5,375 nt of DNA, taken from assembly GCA_946183815.1 (NCBI GenBank), contig CAMHDG010000129.1, positions 1 through 5,375 of the forward strand, read 5' to 3'. Below, in pieces: positions 1 through 4,647 of the stretch. Position 1 is the stretch's first letter. Each line of letters opens with the position of its first letter. The notes below the pieces were generated by a model. That model did no database searches. It was given only the letters and a program-made list of their open reading frames with translations, and was not told the origin of the DNA. Position numbers and translations under genes: made by a program. This DNA comes from an uncultured bacterium (GTDB lineage Bacteria > Cyanobacteriota > Vampirovibrionia > Gastranaerophilales > Gastranaerophilaceae).

Positions 1-1
1 G

Positions 2-49
2 AGAGGGGCTTTTAACGATTTATATATTTACCCCCGCTAAACAATAATT
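2..49 (+). repeat. G/C-clamped AT-cored intergenic element, copy 1
   Basis: GAGGGGCT, an AT-rich core with ATATATT, then CCCCCGC, followed by TAAACAATAATT (38-49), which runs into the hydE stop codon. GGGG (4-7) and CCCC (within 31-35) could form a short stem. No T-tract supports calling it a terminator. A related arrangement occurs at 2176-2237 on the other side of the gene pair. Confidence 0.35.
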
Positions 50-1074
50 TACCTATGAAACCCTTTGGTTTCTGAAACAAATCTGCCAATAGATTTTATT
101 TTGGCTTCAATACAATTTCTGCATTTGCCTGAATGTTCGTTTAGACAGATTTTGTTAGGATAAATTTCATATTTTTTTTTGTGTTCGGTATCTAAAATAT
201 TAGGCATAACTACATTTGCTCCGCTATTAAGAGCAATTATCCTGCCCATAGGGTTAATCGTTTCCATAGCAGTTGTTGCGGGAATATTTATGTCAGGCAA
301 AAGCAGTCTGACTGTTGCCATAACTTTTAGTGCCATGTCAAAGTTTTTAGGGTTAAGTTCTGATTTTAAAGGGGTGTCAGGATGAGGGATAAAAGGTCCT
401 ATTCCTATCATGTCTGCATCAAGTTCTTTAAAAAATAAAATATCGTCTGCTAATGATTCTATCGTTTGGTTAGGGAGTCCGACAAGACAGCCCGAACCTA
501 CCTCATAACCCAGTGATTTTATATTATATAAACATTGTTTTCTATTTTTTAAACTCATATTAGGGTGCATTTGTTTATAGAGTTCCTCATCAGTTGTTTC
601 AATTCTGATAAGGTATCTGTCCGCACCTGCGTCTTTGTAAGCCTTGTATTCGTCATAAATTTTTTCGCCTATGCTCAAGGTTAGAGCCACATCAAGTTTT
701 TTTATACCTTTGATTATGTCACACATTTTATCAACATCGTAGTAGTTATCTTCACCTGATTGAAGAACAATAGTTTTGTAACCCAGTTCAGCCCCTTGTT
801 TTGCGTAGTTTATGATTTCGTCAGGTTCAAGCCTGTATCTTTCCACTTTGGTGTTAGGTGAACGTAAACCACAGTATTTGCAGGCAGATTTACAAATATT
901 TGAAAACTCTATCAGTCCTCTTAAATGTACTCCGTCACCGACATTTTCTTTTCTTATTTTGTTAGCAAGTTTATATAATTCTTTCCCGTCAGAGTTTAGC
1001 AGGGTTAAAATCTCTTCTTTTGAAAGATTATGTTCTTTGTAGGCTTTTTCAAGGATATTATTCAAAGATGTCAA
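49..1074 (-). CDS. hydE: [FeFe] hydrogenase H-cluster radical SAM maturase HydE
   Basis: HydE is a radical SAM enzyme that works with HydG and HydF to build the diiron subcluster of the [FeFe]-hydrogenase H-cluster in the cytoplasm. From the TTG start at 1074 the protein is 341 aa, close to the usual length of about 350. Visible marks are the cluster motif CKSACKYC (C61, C65, C68), the HydE-typical LQSGED (about 104-109), GIGPFIPHPDTP (about 223-234), IPATTAM (about 264-270), and a C-terminal CX7CX2C (C310, C318, C321) matching the accessory cluster site of Thermotoga HydE. That last motif and the overall similarity separate it from BioB and PylB. The open frame extends to a TTG at 1119, but the extra 15 residues are the GGDEF gene's 3' end read in another frame. 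The TTG at 1074 has an AGAGGTAGGA Shine-Dalgarno six bases upstream. It overlaps the upstream GGDEF gene by 17 nt, suggesting co-transcription. hydF and hydG are not in the window. Confidence 0.93.
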   Translation of the reverse strand: MTSLNNILEKAYKEHNLSKEEILTLLNSDGKELYKLANKIRKENVGDGVHLRGLIEFSNICKSACKYCGLRSPNTKVERYRLEPDEIINYAKQGAELGYKTIVLQSGEDNYYDVDKMCDIIKGIKKLDVALTLSIGEKIYDEYKAYKDAGADRYLIRIETTDEELYKQMHPNMSLKNRKQCLYNIKSLGYEVGSGCLVGLPNQTIESLADDILFFKELDADMIGIGPFIPHPDTPLKSELNPKNFDMALKVMATVRLLLPDINIPATTAMETINPMGRIIALNSGANVVMPNILDTEHKKKYEIYPNKICLNEHSGKCRNCIEAKIKSIGRFVSETKGFHR

Positions 1075-2086
1075 CTTTATTCCTACCTCTTTCTTTCGCT
1101 CTAACAAGAGCAGTGCCAAGCCCCTCTAAAAGTTGTTCAGGTTGTTCAAATTTTGAGTAATTAGCGGTTAGACCAACGCTGACTGTGATATGAGTTTTGG
1201 TGTCGCCTTTTACAAATTCATATTTTGAGATTTCTGCCCTTAAACGCTCAATAGGAATAAGTGCTTTTGTTATTGGTGTGAACGGAAGCATTACAATAAA
1301 TTCTTCACTGCCATAGCGGTAAAGCGGGTCAGTGCGTCTGAAAACACGTTTTAAAAGTGCCGCTAATTCTGATACGACAAAATCACCAAATTCTCTGCCG
1401 TATTGTTCATTTATTTTTGATAAGTAATCAATATCCATCATTGCAAGCGTAAAGTTGAAGATATAACGTCTTGCCTTTGCAAACTCAAATTCAAAAGCGT
1501 TGTCAAAGGCTTGTCTGGTATATAGTTTTGTCATTGGGTCATATAAAGCACGCCTTTCCTGTTCATTGAACATGTATTTTAGTTTAAAGATAAGTTCAAG
1601 TTCAATTACTATAACTTTGAGAAAAGCAACTTGTTCAGGAGAAAGTTCTGTTAAAGATGCAAAGAAAATACCACCTGTAAAGTTTTCGGCATATTTGAAC
1701 GGCTCTATAAATACTGTTCTAAAGTCGTCAAAACTTACGTCTGATTTTTCTGTAATATCACCGTTTATGAGGTTACATTGAATTTCATTAATTCGTTTAA
1801 ATTTTTCCATTTGGTCAAAAAATTTGTCACGAATGTCATCAGTCATAGGAATATCCATATTTTTGTTAGGATAAGACAGATTGAGGACATTCTTTGCCAT
1901 CTCATCAGAATCGTTGAAGAATAGCCCGCAAACATCATACGGAACATATTTGCTTATAATATCAAATATATTAGCGGTAAGATTGTCTTCAAATTTGATT
2001 GAGTCTATAAGTTTTCTAAAATCTTCCTCAAGCGTAGAATTGATAAATAAATCTTTTAATTCTTTGGTTAAAATTTTTTCAGTCAT
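1058..2086 (-). CDS. GGDEF-domain protein with GAF-like N-terminus (variant GSEEF site)
   Basis: 342 aa, with no signal peptide or membrane segment, so cytoplasmic. Residues about 30-170 look like a GAF-type sensor (VPYDVCGLFF, then GGIFFAS and an amphipathic helix leading into the linker). Residues about 178-342 form a GGDEF (diguanylate cyclase) domain: DPMTKLYTR (183-191), MMDIDYLSKIN (216-226, metal D218 and substrate-site N226), the signature as GSEEF (259-263), and GRNKV near the end. RxxD at R250-D253 fits the product-inhibition I-site at its usual spacing from the signature. Departures from consensus are the second signature Gly changed to Ser260, and the usual ND..GH..GD appearing as NEQYGREFGD. 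It could be a weak cyclase or a c-di-GMP-binding receptor. No EAL domain is present. The start ATG is preceded by a weak GGG-type site (AAAGTTGGGTAATT). hydE follows directly, with a 17-nt overlap. Confidence 0.88.
   Translation of the reverse strand: MTEKILTKELKDLFINSTLEEDFRKLIDSIKFEDNLTANIFDIISKYVPYDVCGLFFNDSDEMAKNVLNLSYPNKNMDIPMTDDIRDKFFDQMEKFKRINEIQCNLINGDITEKSDVSFDDFRTVFIEPFKYAENFTGGIFFASLTELSPEQVAFLKVIVIELELIFKLKYMFNEQERRALYDPMTKLYTRQAFDNAFEFEFAKARRYIFNFTLAMMDIDYLSKINEQYGREFGDFVVSELAALLKRVFRRTDPLYRYGSEEFIVMLPFTPITKALIPIERLRAEISKYEFVKGDTKTHITVSVGLTANYSKFEQPEQLLEGLGTALVRAKERGRNKVDIFE
1081..1090 (-). promoter_or_regulatory. Shine-Dalgarno deciding the hydE TTG start
   Basis: Minus-strand AGAGGTAGGA followed by six bases (ATAAAG) and TTG at 1074-1072. 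The alternative upstream TTG (1119-1117) has AGAGGGG only one base away, which is too close. The site lies inside the coding sequence of the GGDEF gene, so hydE translation probably depends on ribosomes finishing that gene. Confidence 0.6.
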
Positions 2087-2121
2087 AATTACCCAACTTT
2101 CAAATATACCATTACAAGACT

Positions 2122-2130
2122 ATTGTATCA
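2122..2130 (-). promoter_or_regulatory. Candidate extended -10 promoter for the GGDEF-hydE unit
   Basis: On the minus strand TGATACAAT fits an extended -10 (TGnTAnAAT) about 36 bases upstream of the GGDEF ATG. No convincing -35 lies 16-18 bases further up. A second -10-like TATAAT occurs near 2157-2162, also with a poor -35. Assigned from motif only. Confidence 0.3.
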
Positions 2131-2175
2131 GAATTTTTAAACAATAGAATAGTCGAATTATATGAAATTATGAGA

Positions 2176-2237
2176 ATAGGGGGAATATATAGCCCCTCGC
2201 TTGTTGGGAGTGGTTGGGTAGCGGGTAAACAATAATT
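2176..2237 (+). repeat. G/C-clamped AT-cored intergenic element, copy 2
   Basis: AGGGGGAATATATAGCCCCT can fold as AGGGG/CCCCT around an AT-rich loop. Read on the minus strand it gives GAGGGGCTATATATTCCCCC, resembling copy 1 without its middle 12-14 bases. It is followed on the plus strand by TAAACAATAATT (2226-2237), identical to 38-49. The 2087-2371 gap otherwise holds only the promoters listed and no convincing gene. Confidence 0.35.
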
Positions 2238-2327
2238 GGGAAAGTAAAGTTATTTTTGGTTTATTTTGCTGAACAATCTCACAGGACTTGTTTCAAAGGC
2301 TTGTATAAGGGAGAATTACAAAACCAC

Positions 2328-2356
2328 TTGCAATATCAATATCTTTATTTTAAAAT
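2328..2356 (+). promoter_or_regulatory. Sigma-70-type promoter of the tRNA-Gly transcript
   Basis: TTGCAA (2328-2333), a 17-base spacer and TAAAAT (2351-2356) give a near-consensus housekeeping promoter. Transcription would begin at about 2362-2364, just before a partial tRNA 5' end at 2372. It should run through about 100 bases of leader into the intact tRNA-Gly. Confidence 0.7.
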
Positions 2357-2371
2357 TTAAAAGTAATGCAT

Positions 2372-2389
2372 GCGGACGTAGCTCAGTTG
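2372..2389 (+). repeat. Partial copy of the tRNA-Gly 5' end
   Basis: These 18 bases are identical to the first 18 bases of the intact tRNA at 2466-2483 (acceptor 5' strand and the first part of the D-arm). The match stops abruptly at 2390 and no anticodon or T-arm follows, so it is a remnant or partial duplication, not a functional tRNA. It sits directly behind the promoter and should be transcribed. Confidence 0.8.
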
Positions 2390-2425
2390 CCCAGCGAGGA
2401 CTTGCCGAGCGGAGTCAAAAATAAG

Positions 2426-2440
2426 ACTCTACCAACTGGG
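2426..2440 (+). repeat. Segment complementary to the tRNA-Gly D-arm
   Basis: ACTCTACCAACTG (2426-2438) is the exact reverse complement of tRNA bases 2478-2490. With the next two bases the pairing extends to 15 bp (2426-2440 with 2476-2490, one G-U). Its 3' part, CAACTGGG (2433-2440), can also pair over 8 bp with CTCAGTTG in the upstream partial copy (2382-2389). A further small stem lies next to it: GGAGTC (2411-2416) with GACTCT (2425-2430). Confidence 0.7.
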
Positions 2441-2465
2441 GAATCCGTTGAAAATTAAATAAAGT

Positions 2466-2541
2466 GCGGACGTAGCTCAGTTGGTAGAGTATCTGCCTTC
2501 CAAGCAGACTGTCGCGAGTTCGAGTCTCGTCGTCCGCTCCA
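2466..2541 (+). tRNA. tRNA-Gly (anticodon UCC)
   Basis: A complete 76-nt cloverleaf with encoded CCA. The acceptor strands are GCGGACG (2466-2472) and CGTCCGC (2531-2537), with discriminator T2538 and CCA at 2539-2541. The D stem is GCTC/GAGT. The anticodon stem is TCTGC/GCAGA around loop CTTCCAA, so the anticodon is TCC (2499-2501), reading GGA/GGG and other Gly codons by wobble. The T arm is GCGAG-TTCGAGT-CTCGT. It is transcribed from the promoter at 2328-2356 and followed four bases later by an intrinsic terminator. Confidence 0.97.
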
Positions 2542-2544
2542 TTT

Positions 2545-2572
2545 AAAAAAGACTCCCGAAAGGGAGTTTTTT
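2545..2572 (+). terminator. Intrinsic terminator of tRNA-Gly
   Basis: Stem ACTCCC (2552-2557) and GGGAGT (2562-2567) around a GAAA tetraloop, with an A-tract before and TTTTT after. It starts a few bases after the tRNA CCA end. The flanking A- and T-tracts could allow function in both directions. Confidence 0.88.
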
Positions 2573-2585
2573 GTTTGCGGACATT
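2567..2585 (+). repeat. 19-nt direct repeat, copy 1
   Basis: TTTTTTGTTTGCGGACATT, beginning in the T-tract of the first terminator and running into a GCGGAC resembling the tRNA start. It is identical to 2683-2701, 116 bases downstream. Confidence 0.8.
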
Positions 2586-2613
2586 CAAGACTCTTCGGTC
2601 TCGTCCCTCCATT
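2577..2613 (+). pseudogene. Internally deleted tRNA-Gly-like remnant
   Basis: The segment begins GCGGAC like the tRNA 5' end and finishes GTCTCGTC-CTCCATT, matching the tRNA 3' end GTCTCGTCGTCCGCTCCATT (2524-2543) apart from a missing internal block. Only 37 bases remain and no cloverleaf can form. It is likely the relic of a tandem tRNA copy or of a tRNA-end duplication. Confidence 0.45.
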
Positions 2614-2614
2614 C

Positions 2615-2635
2615 CAAATGATACTTAATCATTTG
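2615..2635 (+). repeat. Perfect 8-bp hairpin
   Basis: CAAATGAT (2615-2622) and ATCATTTG (2628-2635) around the loop ACTTA. It is AT-rich and lacks a T-tract, so it is not itself a terminator. It lies between the tRNA remnant and the second terminator. Confidence 0.5.
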
Positions 2636-2658
2636 CAACGGAGTCCTTGCTCCATAAT

Positions 2659-2688
2659 AAAAAGAGAGTAAAAAATGCTCTCTTTTTT
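2659..2688 (+). terminator. Second intrinsic terminator
   Basis: Stem GAGAG (2664-2668) with CTCTC (2678-2682), extended by five A-T pairs, around a 9-base loop and followed by a run of T. It is preceded by GCTCCAT (2649-2655), which echoes the tRNA 3' end. It may serve as a backup terminator or as the relic of another tRNA-plus-terminator unit. Confidence 0.75.
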
Positions 2689-2701
2689 GTTTGCGGACAT
2701 T
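2683..2701 (+). repeat. 19-nt direct repeat, copy 2
   Basis: Identical to 2567-2585. It again overlaps a terminator T-tract and ends in GCGGACATT. The shared layout suggests that terminator and tRNA start were duplicated together. Confidence 0.8.
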
Positions 2702-2944
2702 TGTAGTAAGACAATCAGTTTGACAGAGGTGGTTAGTTTGATAATTTTTGGCAAAGTTCACTCGTTGTAGGGCTTTTGACGGTCGGAAGTAGTTTGACTA
2801 GAATAAAGCAAACTGCACTTATTTTCACTTTATTTTCATTTTAACTGCTGACACTTTCACAGTATTTTCAATGCTTTTGGTAGTTTGCAATTTTTCGGAC
2901 AGTTTGCAAATTTTGGGATTTTTGAAATTGTTTTTATTAGAAAA
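2702..2944. other. Non-coding stretch with AGTTTG repeats
   Basis: No gene is supported here. Frames on the minus strand give short fragments, such as a stretch beginning KLSEKLQTTKSIENTVKV that soon meets a stop, and no start site has a Shine-Dalgarno. AGTTTG occurs at 2717, 2735, 2791, 2882 and 2901, and once inverted at 2809-2814. A 19-base imperfect tandem pair lies at 2882-2919 (16 of 19 bases match). No clear terminator follows hsdS on the minus strand. Confidence 0.5.
2882..2919 (+). repeat. Imperfect 19-base tandem repeat
   Basis: Two adjacent units that both start AGTTTGCAA, followed by A or T, TTTT, a variable base and GG. They match at 16 of 19 positions. They lie just past the 3' end of hsdS. 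Function is unknown. Confidence 0.5.
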
Positions 2945-3994
2945 CTATTTTATATAATCAAGGTATTTAAGAAGTTTTTTCTGTTCGAGATATTTCATGT
3001 AATCTTCCATAAACTTATAATCAGGTTCACCTTTTGAATCTACAGGAAGCATAATTTGTTGCTTTTTCATTCTTGTTTCATTAAATTTGTACCCATATCT
3101 GTATTTATCTCTTTGCTTTAATATTGAGACTTTTGCAAAAAGAAAAGCATACTTATTATCTTTTGCATTCTTAAAATGAAAACGTTTTACAGAATCTGAA
3201 AAAATACAATCATATGGATGGTAAAAACTTATTACCATACCACCATTACCATCATAATTAACTCCTAAAACATTTTTATCTAAAGATTCATTTGAATTAC
3301 TTATAAAATTTGTTACACCATTATTATTATCTGCTGCACTAATAAAAGGAGTATTGCCAATTTTCATATCGGCTTTTGTTAATCTTTTTCCTGATTTTAT
3401 ATCGAATATATCAGCTATTGGAAAATTGTTCCAATCGACTTTTTTATCAATTCTTTTCTTTAAATTAGCAACAAGTTTTTTTGTATGTTCTTTATACTGT
3501 TCTTTGAATTTGCTTTCACGTTCTTTTATGTATTCTTCCATGAACTTGTAATCAGGTTCACCCTTTTTAACAATAGGTAATAATATTCTGCTTCTTCTTA
3601 AACGCGTTAAAGTTGCACCATTCCCTCCCCAGTTGAATTTTTGCATGAGAATTTTTATCATTGGAATCATGAATAATGCCGTATATTTGTTGATATGTGG
3701 TGACTTCAAAATTTGTATATTTTGTCCTGTATAGAACGAATGTTTTTGATAAAATACTGTTTGAGTATCAAGTCCTATCGTTATAACATTTCCACAATCA
3801 GTTTTGTATTTCGAATCCTGATTTCCTATATAAAGTTCATATCCATTATTTTTATCGGTTCTTGTTATATATGGAATGTTACCCTCAAGATTAATTAATC
3901 TGCATTTATCTATACCACTTGACGTAGAGGTTATTTTAAATAAATCGTCAAGACAAAAATCTTCCCACTCTTTTTCATTTAAGGATTCAGTCAT
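2945..3994 (-). CDS. hsdS: Type I restriction-modification specificity subunit (HsdS)
   Basis: 349 aa. The S subunit joins two HsdM copies (and HsdR) and selects the bipartite DNA target. Two homologous halves are visible: target-recognition domain 1 (about 8-140, opening EWEDFCLDDLFKI), a helical spacer (about 141-186), domain 2 (about 187-316, opening DWNNFPIADIFDI), and a shorter C-terminal helix. Each half ends with LP, four to five residues and KGEPDYKFME (144-153 and 321-330), the usual half-repeat design. The ATG at 3994 overlaps the hsdM stop as TAATG and has GGAGAG eight bases upstream, so translation is coupled to hsdM. The frame is intact, although hsdM is frameshifted. Without a working HsdM it would have no known activity unless another M subunit is supplied elsewhere. 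The DNA target cannot be predicted from sequence alone. Confidence 0.93.
   Translation of the reverse strand: MTESLNEKEWEDFCLDDLFKITSTSSGIDKCRLINLEGNIPYITRTDKNNGYELYIGNQDSKYKTDCGNVITIGLDTQTVFYQKHSFYTGQNIQILKSPHINKYTALFMIPMIKILMQKFNWGGNGATLTRLRRSRILLPIVKKGEPDYKFMEEYIKERESKFKEQYKEHTKKLVANLKKRIDKKVDWNNFPIADIFDIKSGKRLTKADMKIGNTPFISAADNNNGVTNFISNSNESLDKNVLGVNYDGNGGMVISFYHPYDCIFSDSVKRFHFKNAKDNKYAFLFAKVSILKQRDKYRYGYKFNETRMKKQQIMLPVDSKGEPDYKFMEDYMKYLEQKKLLKYLDYIK
3003..3035. repeat. hsdS internal direct repeat, copy near 3' end
   Basis: Matches 3534-3566 at 30 of 33 bases and encodes the second KGEPDYKFME segment. The spacing is 531 bases, or 177 codons, so recombination between the copies would keep frame. 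Confidence 0.8.
3534..3566. repeat. hsdS internal direct repeat, central copy
   Basis: Encodes the first KGEPDYKFME segment, at the boundary between recognition domain 1 and the spacer helix. It is conserved at the DNA level with 3003-3035, while the flanking recognition domains have diverged. Confidence 0.8.
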
Positions 3995-4647
3995 TATTTA
4001 TGCTCTCCGTCAAATAGGTAACTTCTACCTTGTGCTATCATAGAAAATTCAAAGGTTAAATAGTCAGCAATAGTTTTGTCAAAATCTTCTTCTGTCGGTA
4101 TTTCGTCATTAAAATAGTAAAACGCATGTAACCATTCGTCAGTTGCTTCTACAGTAGATTTCACACAGAATTTTGTAGGAGCTTCTATGCGGTCAAACCA
4201 TACGTCTAATAAATGTTGTTTCTTATCTTTTGCGTATTCTGTTTCAACTAATCCGATATGCGGAGCAACCTTGAATCCATCGTCTTTGAAATCAATAAAT
4301 TTACACTCCTTATTAGCAGGGTGAGGTTTATGTGCTGTAAATATAGCAATACAAGGATTAACTCCAACGCCATAGAACGTATCACCGCTTAATGTAATAA
4401 CACCTTCTAAAGTATGGTGTTTTAATATACTTTCTTTGAAATTTTGTTCGTCTTTCGTTTTACCAGTCAAAGACGACTGCGGAATAATTACTATTGCTTT
4501 ACCGTCTTCTGTAAGTGAATCAAGCAAGTGTTCAACAAAACTAATCTCATATAGTGACGGATTCGCTTTTGAGCCTTGACTATAAGGTGGATTCATCATA
4601 CCAACAGTTGCACCTTTTAGTTGTAATTCAGAATCTTTGCACCTCAA
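3994..4647 (-). CDS. HsdM C-terminal fragment (NPPY catalytic motif)
   Basis: 217 codons from a TTG at 4647, though the same frame is open upstream and encodes conserved GKSNLIDEDFLRC, so this TTG is not the native start. Motif IV, NPPYSQGSK (about residues 19-27), is the adenine-flipping catalytic motif of N6-adenine methyltransferases. VIIPQSSLTGK, FYGVGVNPCIAIF and HLLDVWFDRIEAPTKFC follow, as expected for HsdM. The end (YLTFEFSMIAQGRSYLF) is normal and runs into hsdS by the TAATG overlap. The TGA of the upstream fragment and this TTG overlap as TTGA, so low-level reinitiation is conceivable, but a product lacking the SAM-binding motif should not methylate by itself. Confidence 0.82.
   Translation of the reverse strand: MRCKDSELQLKGATVGMMNPPYSQGSKANPSLYEISFVEHLLDSLTEDGKAIVIIPQSSLTGKTKDEQNFKESILKHHTLEGVITLSGDTFYGVGVNPCIAIFTAHKPHPANKECKFIDFKDDGFKVAPHIGLVETEYAKDKKQHLLDVWFDRIEAPTKFCVKSTVEATDEWLHAFYYFNDEIPTEEDFDKTIADYLTFEFSMIAQGRSYLFDGEHK
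4003..4008 (-). promoter_or_regulatory. Shine-Dalgarno of hsdS inside hsdM
   Basis: Minus-strand GGAGAG, eight bases before the hsdS ATG, within the last codons of hsdM. Together with the TAATG stop-start overlap it indicates tight coupling of the two subunits. Confidence 0.7.

Noticed and set aside
49..1074. Biotin synthase (BioB) or methylornithine synthase (PylB) identity for the radical SAM gene
   Set aside because: LQSGED, GIGPFIPHPDTP and the C-terminal CX7CX2C fit HydE specifically, and no bio or pyl genes are nearby.
179..2147. Plus-strand open frames at 179-385, 812-1042, 1500-1781 and 1881-2147
   Set aside because: All lie mainly opposite well-supported hydE or GGDEF coding sequence and show no recognisable domain.
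2170..2235. 21-codon plus-strand frame MRIGGIYSPSLVGSGWVAGKQ
   Set aside because: It has no Shine-Dalgarno and overlaps the repeat element, with no sign of coding constraint.
2372..2465. T-box or other riboswitch before the tRNA
   Set aside because: No T-box sequence or known riboswitch core is visible, and the downstream gene is a tRNA, not an aminoacyl-tRNA synthetase or amino-acid gene.
2415..2612. 65-codon minus-strand frame opposite the tRNA (contains DETRTRDSLLGRQILYQLSYVR)
   Set aside because: It is the antisense reading of tRNA-Gly and its terminator, a well-known source of false 'hypothetical proteins'.
2659..2944. CRISPR array based on the AGTTTG or 19-nt repeats
   Set aside because: Repeats are too short, irregularly spaced and mixed in orientation, and no cas genes are present.
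3354..3898. Plus-strand open frames at 3354-3551 and 3713-3898
   Set aside because: They are antisense to hsdS, with no recognisable motif and low-complexity composition.
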